This document shows, in pieces, positions 1 to 9,305 of a stretch of 22,160 nucleotides of DNA. Each line of letters starts with the position of its first letter. Position 1 is the stretch's first letter. The stretch is from Ettlia oleoabundans (taxonomy: Eukaryota > Chlorophyta > Chlorophyceae > Chlamydomonadales): NCBI GenBank assembly GCA_019693395.1, contig JAAMXP010000783.1:1-22160 (forward strand), read 5' to 3'. The position numbers and the translations under genes were made by a program. The notes under the pieces were generated by a model. It saw only the letters and a list, made by a program, of their open reading frames with translations. It did no database searches and was not told the origin of the DNA.

Positions 1-106
1 GGGGGACACTCAGAATTTCAAAGTAAATGGATCTATTGGCATCAATGGTGTGTGTGGTACACGTATGGGCTTGTCATCGGCTACCTTGTTGATGCACTAC
101 CCAGCA

Positions 107-3100
107 TCACCAGCGGCTAATGTCCCTGCAGCAGGGCACAGACTTGAATGCATCAGGCAGAATGAGGGCAGTCTTGAACCCAGCCCACGTCGCAAAGGAC
201 ACACAGATCGATGGCAGGTGTAGTAACCTGGGAGCTTACCTTCCAAACAGCAGTGTGAGGGCCCAGTCCCCAGCTACATACATGCGGTGCTTGAGGGTGC
301 CCAGGCGAGTGAGGTAGGCGCTGCAGGACAGTCAGGACATGCAGGTTGTTGCCCAGAGCAGAAACATGCTGCCAGGCAAGGTGTAATGGCAACTTTGATT
401 CTCACCCACCGCCTCTCCCAGAAACTTGTGCAGCAGGTAGTGCCCGTGCCAGGTACTCACTGCAGTGTGCTGTCCCCACCCACCAAGATCATTCTGCCAC
501 AAACACTTTCACAACACCACCCACCTGCGCCACGCCACCCAGCTGCTGAACCCCGTCCAGCTTAACTTGGGGCGCTGCGAGTCACCCAGCTCTATCACAG
601 CTGATGTGCCGCCTGCACAAAGACAGGAACCGACAGGGCAACAGCTGGGATCATGGGGTCACTTTCAGCCCGGGAGGTATGCTCGCATACACACAGCAGT
701 AGGGGGAGCTAGTTTATGGGTGTACTTCCCATGCAGAGGAGGCACAGGTAGTTCTCAGTGCTTCACACTGTGACCAACCCAGCGTCAGTAGCCAGCTTCC
801 TCCCCTAACTGGTTAGGAAGGGATTAGGCATCATGCAGAGCATGGCGCCCCTAACTCGTGGAACACTGCTGCACCAGCGGTGCTCACCCACGCTAGCCAT
901 GCTGCCCAGGTGCTTGTAGACAAAGGGAGGTGGTTCAAAAGCCTCCGCACCCTTCTGCTTGTTGGCTGCCGCATTCAAGCAGCGTGCGAGGTACTTGCCT
1001 TGCTGCTCAGCCACCTGTACGGCATCTGGTCCAGCAGTGTAGCATGGAGAGCGTGGAGCAGTGTTGCCTCCCGACAGGGAGCTGGACGTACAAACACATC
1101 ATGTGCATGCGGTCAGGCTGAGTGCCAGCAAACTCGCCAAAGCCCACAAGGTAGTCGATCAAGACACGGTGCACACAGGCAAGAAAACAGGGAAGAAAAG
1201 CAGACATCTGAGGAAGGGTAGTTTGCATACGCCAACCCACCCAGGGTTTGGACCCCCACCTGTGCCAATGCGGGCAGCGGCTTATCAAGATTGGCGCAGC
1301 AGTCACCCAGTGCGTACACGTTCTCAAGGGGCTGCCAGTCCTGAGGCTGCACCACATCAATCTCATCCTGCCGGATGTTGACCTGCGAGTGAAGCGAGGG
1401 TGGCGAGCGGAGTGTCGTTTAGGTGGTGAAGAATCCCCCGCAACAGCAGCAGCTGCTGCTAGGGGTTGCCCAGCCAGCCCTGAATGAGAATTGATCGCCT
1501 AAGTGACACAACCCTCATCAATGTAAAACAACAAACCGGCTTGACAGATGGTCTGCCAGTACAAAAAAAGGCAACAGCAGGCACTCACATCCTCCACTTG
1601 CTGCGGGCCTGGGCCCCTGTCGTTGGCTGCCCGCACTTTGCCGTCCGGCTGCAACTTGGGCGCCATCAGCACACGCAGCTGGTCATCAATGGCCAGCCGC
1701 CCTCGTGGCGTCTTGGCAAAAGGCAGGCTGCACTAAGCAACGATGTTTCGCAAACAGCAGCGCATGGAGACGATTAGTACTAAGGAATATCAGCAGACTT
1801 GAGCAGGAGCGGCTGCTTCTGCGACAACTGCTGCTGATCCGGCACTGCTGGGGTTCAATGTATCGCTGCACACCAACAAACCACTTCCAATGCTTGAACA
1901 ATACGACACATGGCGGCGCTGATGCACGCTGGGTCCGTGCCTGACGGTGAAAGGGGTGGGGCCGACACCGGTTGACCACACACACATGCCAAATGGGATG
2001 ATCCTGCCATCCTGCAAGCAACTTGGCAGCAGGTAGCATGACTTATAGCCCCGAGTGAATCAGTGACATCATTCAAACCAAACGGATGCCAGTGGACATT
2101 GCACTTGCTGGAACTTCAAGCGGTTGACACTTAAGCATCCCAGGGAAGAAAGCCACCCGCCCTAAACAGTCATGGCAAACGAACAATCCCAGGACCCTTC
2201 ACAGCCCCTCTGGTGTCAGGGATAGCCTATCTCAACCACCTACTGGTTGGGTCCTCGCCCTTGGCCACCTAATTCTCACCTCCCCTTCACCTCCCCACCT
2301 GCAGCTCCAGCTGTTGCTCCTCCACGCGCTTCACCACGCCCTTCAGCAGCCACACACCCTGCTGCACCAGCTTGCGGGCCGCATACTCCCGCAGCCGCGA
2401 GTCAAAAGAGCCCAGCAGCTCATTAGCTTCAATTAGAGTGATCTGCAGAGTGGCAGTGGAAGGCAAAGGTAGCGTGTAGGGATTACACACAGTAAAAAGG
2501 AGCTGAGCAGTTGTTAGCTTGACTCAGGTAGCCGCCCGATGACTAGCAGCACACATCAGAATCGTTATGATGACAAGCATCATGTGGCGGCCCCACCCAC
2601 CCGCATGTCTCGAGCCCTGCTGGGGTCAATCTTTCGCAGATCCTTGTTGATGAAGTCTGCGCAGGACAGGTTGGGCTATCAATGGCGGTTTGAAACAGAT
2701 GACAAAAGGACGTTGGTTGAAATGAGGATAGTACGTTAGAAGCCAAGCGGGCACCCCTATTATTGACAAGTATTGGAGTGCATCTCAGCCATTGTGTGGT
2801 TTTACACACAGATTTTCAGACGAAACGGGGAAAAACGCACCGCACACAGATGCCCGGCCAAGCTGGGCCACCCCCACACCCACCTGCCAGCTCTCCAGCA
2901 AACTCAACACCAGTGGGCCCGCCGCCCACCACAACCACGTGCAGCAGTCGGTCTCGATCAGAAGGACTCCGCCCTGCGGGACGTGACGTCAGAGGAGCGA
3001 GCAGCGGGGCAAAGTATTGGAGACGGTGCCGGCGAGCAGCCACTAGCGTGTGCAAGGTTTGTCAAGGTGATGGAGGGCTACAGGGCAGGCAAAAAGAGTC

Positions 3101-5252
3101 AGAGAAGTGGACTGGTGCACCCAAGCTTCCAGGTTGGCTGTTGGGTTGGCTGTTTACCGGCCGGCACATCAGTAGGTAGGCTTCTGTGTGCTGGAACCAT
3201 CCCCTGAGACCTCCCCAAGGAAGGAAGGGAATGAGTTTGCTGACTCATCAGCCAACCTGATGTGTCAACCCAGCACGAGCACAGTGAGTCCACCAACCCA
3301 CTCACCGGGTATGTTGGCCTTGTTCCAGTTGGCCACCAGGTCGCTGCGGATGGCGGTGGAGTGGGCGGCATCCCTGCACCAGTGCAAATGGTTTTCAGAT
3401 GAAGGCATGTTGAACCATGTTGCGACAGATCATACTTGAATATTGAGGCTCACAGGGGCGTAGCGGCACCACCATCACCAGCACTAGTGAGCCGCATGGC
3501 AGAGCACAGGAGCTGTTGCTGTTGCAGCTGTGTGGGGCAGTGATCTAGAAAAATAGCGCCTCCACGATAAGCGTGCAGCAGTCGGAGTGTGAGTGAAGCA
3601 AGGCCTAACTGCAACTGTGCTGTGCAATGCAGCACTATGTACCGCAAAAAATGGGTGTACTGCTCAACTCCTGGTATGCCAAAAGTGCTGCCCTGGCTGC
3701 CTGTGCTGATGGCCAACTTGTCGTACTCCACAAAAAACCTCAGCCCGTCATCTGAACAAAATGACGAAAAGGGCAGATTATTCAGCTGCATATCAGTCAG
3801 TTTCGATATTGGGGGACCGGTAAGGAGATGCTGCAGCTGCGGGAAGTGAGCGCAAAGGCAAATGGAAGGAACTCTAAGGCTCAAGGTGAAACAGCAAAGG
3901 CGTGCCTGAGCAGCACTCCACCAGTTTGTCCTCATAATGGATGGCCTTGCAGCTGGCAGCGTAGTAGAAGTTCCTGCGGGAGGCAGCCGGCATGGAAGAG
4001 CCTGAGGTGGGGGACAGGCAGGAGCGGAAGAGCCGGGAAGTTACATGGCGGCACCAGCAGCGGCCAGTCCAGTAAGCAGGCTGTGGGCACAATTTAAGTA
4101 TAGCTTGGCCGCCCACTGCCGGCAGCTACAGTCCTGGCTGTGCAGCCCCTCTGGTGCAACTTAGAACCATGAGCCTGGCTGTATTCTGCCCTGCGGCTGT
4201 TGAAGGGTCCGGCGGTGGTGACTGTGACAGCAACAACCAGGGGACCTTGCTGCAATCAAAAAAAGCCACAGCAGGCCTGGAACTATGCATATGCGGCGCA
4301 CTCACTGCGGTTGCTGCAGTGCGGGCTGAATGTCCACGATGGGCACTGTCACGGACCTGGTATCAATAGTGCCCACACAGGTGGAGGCTGCAGGTAGGAA
4401 TGACACATTTTTGTTCAAGCGCTGACTGACAGCTACTTTTTACAAAAGTGCATGAGGAGCGCCACAAAAAGACCATGGCAAGGTTAGGGGGCAGGAATTG
4501 CGACCTAACAACGCTGCCTGGTGAGAGTTCTGTGCCAGGTACGCCAGGGGAGGCTAGGTCAACCACCAATATATGCAGGATGCAAACTGGAACCGCCTGC
4601 AACGTGGAATCTTCTGTTTGACTTGCCTAGCAGAGGAGTGAAGACCATGTGATTGCGGGGTGATATGATGGTGATGTCATACTTGTGGTGGTTTATGTCC
4701 CGAGCCAGCCGAGCGCCACCCCACCCGGTGCCGAGAACCACCAGCCGCTGCCTGCATAGTGAAGGGCCCTATAAGGAGGCAGATAGGTGGCCCACTGCAA
4801 CTGCAGGCTGACCACGCTGCACTGGGCACACAAGTGATGGGCTTGGGGAATAAAGTCCAGCGCAACCGGCGACGCAGTCAAAGCCAGCTAACAGCCCTGT
4901 TTACTGATGTGCTACACTGATTGTACCGTCACAATTGCCAGCTGTTGGCGCCCTAAGGTGCCCAGGAGTGTCCCACTCGGAATCACAAGGGGAAACACAA
5001 TGCTGTATATCCAGCTTGCCTTCCAGTAGTGAGCGGGATCGGGGCCGCTGCCATCTTGTAAACGAGTGCGACGCTGGAGTGTATGCGGTTGGAAGGCGGC
5101 ATCTGAAGGCAGTTTGACGGCGCTGCTAGTTGGCAGGCCGCGCTGCTGCGAGCTGTAAGCCATGGCAGCCGCTGTTCCAAGCACATGCTCTGCGAGATAA
5201 AACTCGCAGGCTGCTCAAAGGCGCGAAGCAGCACCTGCTGACTTTTCCGCAT
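107..5252 (-). CDS. NDA: Type II NAD(P)H dehydrogenase (alternative NDH-2), 16 exons
   Basis: Spliced by hand, high to low: 5252-5020, 4751-4627, 4387-4306, 3973-3906, 3751-3643, 3373-3306, 2973-2884, 2656-2601, 2442-2299, 2011-1941, 1727-1589, 1382-1260, 1014-888, 612-525, 320-240, 125-107; 1623 nt, 540 aa, TGA stop. Family role: single-subunit, rotenone-insensitive flavoenzyme passing electrons from NAD(P)H to quinone without proton pumping. Visible motifs: FAD-binding [10 protein letters not shown] (about 81-90), second dinucleotide fold [13 protein letters not shown] (241-253), ENVYALGDC near the C-terminal FAD contact, [11 protein letters not shown], and the terminal FGRDISRW typical of the membrane-anchoring tail. 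No EF-hand insertion is seen, so NDA rather than calcium-binding NDB type. The N-terminus ([12 protein letters not shown]...) is Arg/Ser-rich and acid-poor, suggesting a mitochondrial or plastid presequence. Exons 2-16 are firm; the exon 1 junction rests on a GC donor and phase agreement. Introns 1, 2, 4 and 10 use GC donors. Heads away from RIT1 across a 189-base spacer. The poly(A) site lies outside the window. Confidence 0.93.
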
Positions 5253-5441
5253 AGCTGCCCTGGCGGTTCTGAGTCGTGCAAAACTCAGGAGTCCAACGGG
5301 GTCGGTACCTGCATCCAAAACGCGTCAGGGTTTGCACTTACTCGGCCAACTGCGATGCGGTGACACGGGCGCGCCCTGCCACGGTGGACGGAAATTTCCC
5401 TCTTTTCAGCTGCATTGTGCAATTCAAAGAAACATGCTGAA
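5253..5441. promoter_or_regulatory. Short divergent intergenic region between the NDH-2 and RIT1 start codons
   Basis: Only 189 bases separate the two proposed ATGs (5252 on minus, 5442 on plus), so both promoters and both 5' leaders must fit here or overlap the neighbouring genes. I see no clear TATA box. A pyrimidine-rich stretch ending in CAG at 5409 resembles a splice acceptor, so RIT1 might have a 5' UTR intron whose first exon lies further left. That it acts as a bidirectional promoter is inferred from geometry only. Confidence 0.5.
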
Positions 5442-5508
5442 ATGGACGGAGAAGTTCTGCTGGGTCTCAACGAGGCGCCCTCTTTCAACGCCGTGCTGCG
5501 AGCCCTGA
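5434..5508 (+). other. Overlapping upstream ORF on RIT1
   Basis: An ATG at 5434 opens a 24-codon reading frame ending in TGA at 5506-5508. It starts 8 bases before the proposed RIT1 ATG (5442) and overlaps RIT1 exon 1 in another frame. If the transcript includes it, scanning ribosomes would meet it first. It has no recognisable product. Translational control is an inference. Confidence 0.35.
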
Positions 5509-8500
5509 AGCGGGAGGAAGGGTCGCTGTACAATTGCGTTGCGAGCATAGTGGAAGATGCTCTCTTCGTGGATCAGGCAAGCCGGCGCAATGCCGTAGCA
5601 TGCGGCCAAATGCGCCGCCATCGGTTGGCGGCAGCGCTGTTGTGCACTATGGTGAAAATCAGCGCGCAACAGGCAGCCACTATATGCTTTGTTCTGACCG
5701 TCGCTACCTAGCTCTGTGCACAGGTGGCAGCACTGTACCCTTCTCTCCCACTCTTCCCCAACCTGCGGTGCGGATTGTGGTATGTGCGGCCGCCAACCCA
5801 TGCCACCTGCTACTTCAAATCAACCGACGGCCACAACGGCAACTGGAGCTTCAGCACCATCCGCCTCAACCTCAACGTTGCAGAGGCCACAGCTGCAGCA
5901 GGTGGATGCGTCATTGTGGATGCCACCAAGCGAGGCAAGGTGAGGGTGGCATCTGCATATTGTGGTTTCGGTTCTGATGCAGGCACCCATGCATTGCTGT
6001 TGTGCAGTCGGCACCTGTCGGGCCCCAGGCAGTGCGGCGCGAGCTGCTGTGATGCCGGCAGTTAGGAGGCACCACCAGGCATGTTTGCCTACAAGATTGC
6101 CTGGAATCCAAGTTGTTACTACTAGACAGCAGAAAGTGGACTTTATGGCCCACATTGGAAGTGTGCCTTTGGTTCCTGTGTTTGCAGCGCTTTCCAGACG
6201 CAATGTCAAAAACACTCCCGATCTGGGCAGCAGTTATGAACCGCGCAGTATACCGGTTACGCCAGGGTGCCAACCCTGAGGAGCAGCCTGTCAGCGCTAT
6301 AGGTGCTGCAGATAGTGCACAAGCTGGGCAGACTGTGGCCGCTGTGGGGGCTGCTGGCGGTGCAAGGGCTGACAGGGTGGGAGAGGAGCCTTGGGACGAT
6401 GATGTGCACCTGCCGCCCTGGGTGTCTGACAATGAAGCCAACAGCATTCGGCGGCTGCTGGATGGCTGGGTGGATCAGCTGCTGGAGGTGAGGCAGAGGA
6501 GGGGTATCAAGTGTCCTCCCAGGTCATACTGCCTTGCCTTTATGTTTTTGCTGACCAGCTGTTTCAGTAGCCAGTTGACTGTTATATGTGCTCATGCCAC
6601 AAAGCGCAAGACCATCACCTTTGTTTGCCGTTGTGCACTGCTCGACTAAGCGGACTCCATTTTTGGCATGCGAACAACAAGCAGGTGGGAGCCGACCTCT
6701 CGCGCATGACGGCAACTCTGCGCAAGCCGCTGCGGTGCCTGTGGGTCAGCCAGGTGTGTGCTGTGCGGTGCTATGGTGCTGCATGCTGCAGCTGGCAGCC
6801 TGTCTTGCATCCTGGATCTGGATTCATAGCAGGGGGCCACCATTGCGGCGTTGCTGCAATCCAGCAAACATTGCATTCGTCACCTTGCATTCGTCTGTGG
6901 CTGCGATGTGCCGCAGCTGTGCAGCTTCCTTTGCACCACTTTGTTCACTTACCTGATCGCATGCACTCACTGTTACACTGGGCTGTGCTGGCTGCAGGAC
7001 AGCCGCATCTGGGTGGACAGCGTGGCTGACACCGCCTCCCTCTCCTTCACACCCCTCATTCTTGTTGGTGCCTCCGCCACCACGGCTCGCCAGCGCCGCT
7101 GCCTCACGCTGCCAGCAGGTGATAAGCTGTCGCAGGGGGGTGGCTTCTTTTGTTTGCGCAATTTGCTTGCTTGGCTGCAAGATTGCTCCTTGTCTCTTGC
7201 TGCCAGTTGCCGGTGCGTGCACCGCCTGGCTGCCGTTGATTCCTATTCCTGTTTCACTGCTGCTATGTTTAGTTCGCGGTTGAATGATACACTAGGTATC
7301 TATCCACTTACGTGTACTTAAACACACCAATACACCGAATCAACACACAAACTGTCATCCTTGCAGGTGCACCTGGCGAGGACCGGCTCAGCGTGAGCTA
7401 CAGCTACTTTCCAGGAGCAGCCGACGATGAGGAGTCTTGGGCCTGTGGGCTGACACCTGAGCTGATGTGGCGCCACCTACATGCACTGCTGGCAGCAGGA
7501 CCAGCTGGAGTAGAGCCGCTGGTGCGTCAGCTGTTGGACGAGCAGCGGCAGCAGGAGGGCCTAGGAGGAGCAGCATCGCCAGGCAGTGGGATACCTGGCC
7601 CAGGGCAGCCGCTGGCGCCGACATTAATGACAGAAGGCACAGCAGGCACAACAGCGGTAGAAGCAGCAGCAGCAGCAGTAAGGCAGGCAGCAGCAGCGGT
7701 GTCAGCTAAGCGGGCAATTACCGGGCTCTCATTGGGCTCACTGGGGCCAGGCGGCAGCCAAGCAGACCCAGTGCTGCAGCAGCCTACCGAAGCGGGCCTA
7801 CACTGCCTGCTGCCACAGGGGTGCCTGCCGGCACAGGCAGCAGCGGTGCAGCAGCTGGCGCCTGGCATCTTCTTGCTTGGCAGCACGGGCCTAGCTTTGA
7901 GCAGTGCAGCGGCTGCTGATACACCCGCTGTGTGGCAGCATGTGAATGCGGTGCTGCACCTGGGTACGCTGCCGCTTGCAGGCATGCAGCAAGAACCACA
8001 TCCGGCAGTCGCCAACCAGCAGCAGCATGGACAGCAGCAAACCGGGGGCTCACAGCAACCAGCGCCGCAGCAGAGAGGACGGGCACTACTAGAGCAGCAA
8101 CGGCAGCAGCAATCAAACGGCTCGATGGCAAGCACTGGCCAGTGCCACCTTGCCAGCTGCCGCTATTGCTGGCTGCCGGTGCGGAGCAGCAAGCAGGAGC
8201 GGCATTCACTGCAGCAGCAGCTACCAGCAGCCCTGCGCTTTGCCCACGCCCACTTGGCGGACGGCGGGCGCCTGTTGCTGTGCTGCGACAGCGGGCTGGA
8301 TGCTTCAGTCTGTGTAGCTGTGTCGTGCCTGCTGGCCTTCTACCGGCTGAACGAGCAGCCCAGCAGCGCCAGTGGTGGAGGCCTATCACCGCTGTGGGTG
8401 GGAATCACAGGCAGCATGCCACCACCGGCATCTAGTGACACCAACAGCCTACATCACGCCCCAGAAGGTCCAGCGCTGCTTCCACCAGTGGTGGGCAGCG

Positions 8501-8655
8501 CCGGATTCAGCAAGCTGGCTGTGCGGCAGCACCTGGCCGCGGTGTCTGCTCACTACCCCGCAGCACGCCCCACCCGTGCTTCCTTGCGCCAGGTCTTTAA
8601 CTTTTTCCTCTCCCAGTCAGTCACAGGCTCAACAATCGCGCCAGACAGCGATTGA
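5442..8655 (+). CDS. RIT1: tRNA A64-2'-O-ribosylphosphate transferase (RIT1 family), 6 exons
   Basis: Exons 5442-5576, 5724-5939, 6188-6487, 6685-6753, 6998-7118, 7367-8655; 2130 nt, 709 aa, TGA stop. Family role: adds ribosyl phosphate to A64 of initiator tRNA-Met, keeping it out of elongation. Family landmarks are clear: LKREEGSLYN (exon 1), FPNLRCGLWY, ATCYFKSTDGHNGNWSFS and GCVIVDATKRGK (exon 2), RFPDAMSKTLPIWAAVMNR (exon 3), LRKPLRCLWVSQ (exon 4), FTPLILVGAS (exon 5). The C-terminus holds the DUSP-like domain: LPAALRFAHAHLADGGRLLL, then CCDSGLDAS at about 586-594, ending with TRASLRQVFNFFLSQ. The phosphatase P-loop Arg is replaced by Ala, as expected for a non-phosphatase. The protein is much longer than I recall for yeast Rit1 because exon 6 carries an Ala/Gln/Gly-rich insert (roughly residues 330-540). 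Intron 1 most likely uses a GC donor (CAG|GCAAGC). An out-of-frame ATG lies 8 bases upstream of the start. Confidence 0.93.
7399..7417 (+). repeat. 19-base exact direct repeat, copy in RIT1 exon 6
   Basis: TACAGCTACTTTCCAGGAG occurs here as coding sequence (YSYFPG) and again, base for base, at 8809-8827 beyond the RIT1 stop. Flanks do not match. Confidence 0.6.
7660..7702 (+). repeat. CAG/GCA-rich low-complexity tract inside RIT1 exon 6
   Basis: A run of GCA/CAG-type triplets encodes Ala-rich sequence (EAAAAAVRQAAAAV). Further CAG-rich stretches near 8020-8125 encode Gln-rich sequence. All stay in frame and sit in the insert that separates the RIT1 transferase part from its DUSP-like domain. 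Triplet slippage would be a simple source of this expansion. Confidence 0.6.
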
Positions 8656-8785
8656 GCCCACGTCCATCCCATAGCGTTTCCTCTATGGTTTGATGGGCAT
8701 GTGCACAGGCGCGTATCACCCCTCCCCCGCAGCCTTGTTAGCAATCTCTAGACTATCACCCTCTTATATGAGCCGGAGCAGGACA

Positions 8786-8790
8786 TGTAA
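8786..8790 (+). terminator. Candidate TGTAA polyadenylation signal for RIT1
   Basis: TGTAA lies 131 bases after the RIT1 stop. TGTAA is the known principal poly(A) signal of chlorophyte nuclear genes, normally 10-20 bases before cleavage. Position and orientation fit. Confidence 0.55.
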
Positions 8791-8807
8791 CAACCCTTGT
8801 CAGCAAC

Positions 8808-8812
8808 TTACA
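8808..8812 (-). terminator. Candidate TGTAA polyadenylation signal for the minus-strand gene at 9306-11198
   Basis: TTACA on the plus strand reads TGTAA on minus, about 494 bases beyond the stop. It is the only minus-strand TGTAA I found between the stop and the RIT1 3' end, so the 3' UTR would be long. Uncertain. Confidence 0.35.
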
Positions 8813-8827
8813 GCTACTTTCCAGGAG
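8809..8827 (+). repeat. 19-base exact direct repeat, copy in RIT1 3' region
   Basis: Same 19 bases as 7399-7417. This copy is noncoding and overlaps the minus-strand TGTAA candidate at its left end. A small templated insertion during break repair would explain it. Confidence 0.6.
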
Positions 8828-9305
8828 TGTAGCACCCCTTATAAGGGCAGTTCTGCGGATGCATAAGTTGTGTGCGTGGAAAGTGGTTGTGGCAGTGTGA
8901 CAAGAGGAGGTTTTAGTAACAGCGTGGAAGGGGGTCGGTAAGACAACAGCAGGAATCTGACTTTGCAATTGAAGTGGAAAAGCCCGTGTGCGCATAGGTG
9001 TGGCTGCTGTCATGTGGTAGGTGGGCGACACAAACAGCACAGGTTCAGGCAAAGGTAAAAGTCAATGCATTGAAGTTGCACAGGCTATCTAGAGAGTACA
9101 GGATAGACGATACATACGCTGGGCCGACAAGGAAACAAACAGGTGTGGCCAGTCGCAGTGGCCACCTTGCAGACCGCAACAAACAGAAAAGAAAGTAAGC
9201 ACAATTTGGAACAACACCAAAAAAACAATCCAAGTGGAAGACATAAGGCGCAGCTCTCCAGCAAAACCCCCAATGTCAATGATGAGCTTGTGACTAGGGA
9301 CAGGC

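Larger units (their letters stand above)
8656..9305. other. Convergent intergenic region between RIT1 and the gene at 9306-11198
   Basis: The 650 bases contain no reading frame I can support. Both neighbouring genes end here tail to tail. A plus-strand TGTAA and a minus-strand TGTAA lie within about 25 bases of each other near 8800. The region also carries an exact 19-base copy of part of RIT1 exon 6 at 8809-8827. Confidence 0.6.

Noticed and set aside
3132..3154. Small tandem repeat GGTTGGCTGTT in an NDH-2 intron
   Set aside because: Two imperfect 12-base units are within ordinary intron low complexity.
2763..3207. Plus-strand open frames of 138 and 144 codons
   Set aside because: They are antisense to NDH-2 exon 7 and flanking introns and have no independent support.
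7527..8389. Long antisense open frames of about 200 codons on the minus strand
   Set aside because: They are shadows of the GC- and CAG-rich RIT1 exon 6; no splice context or family motif supports them.
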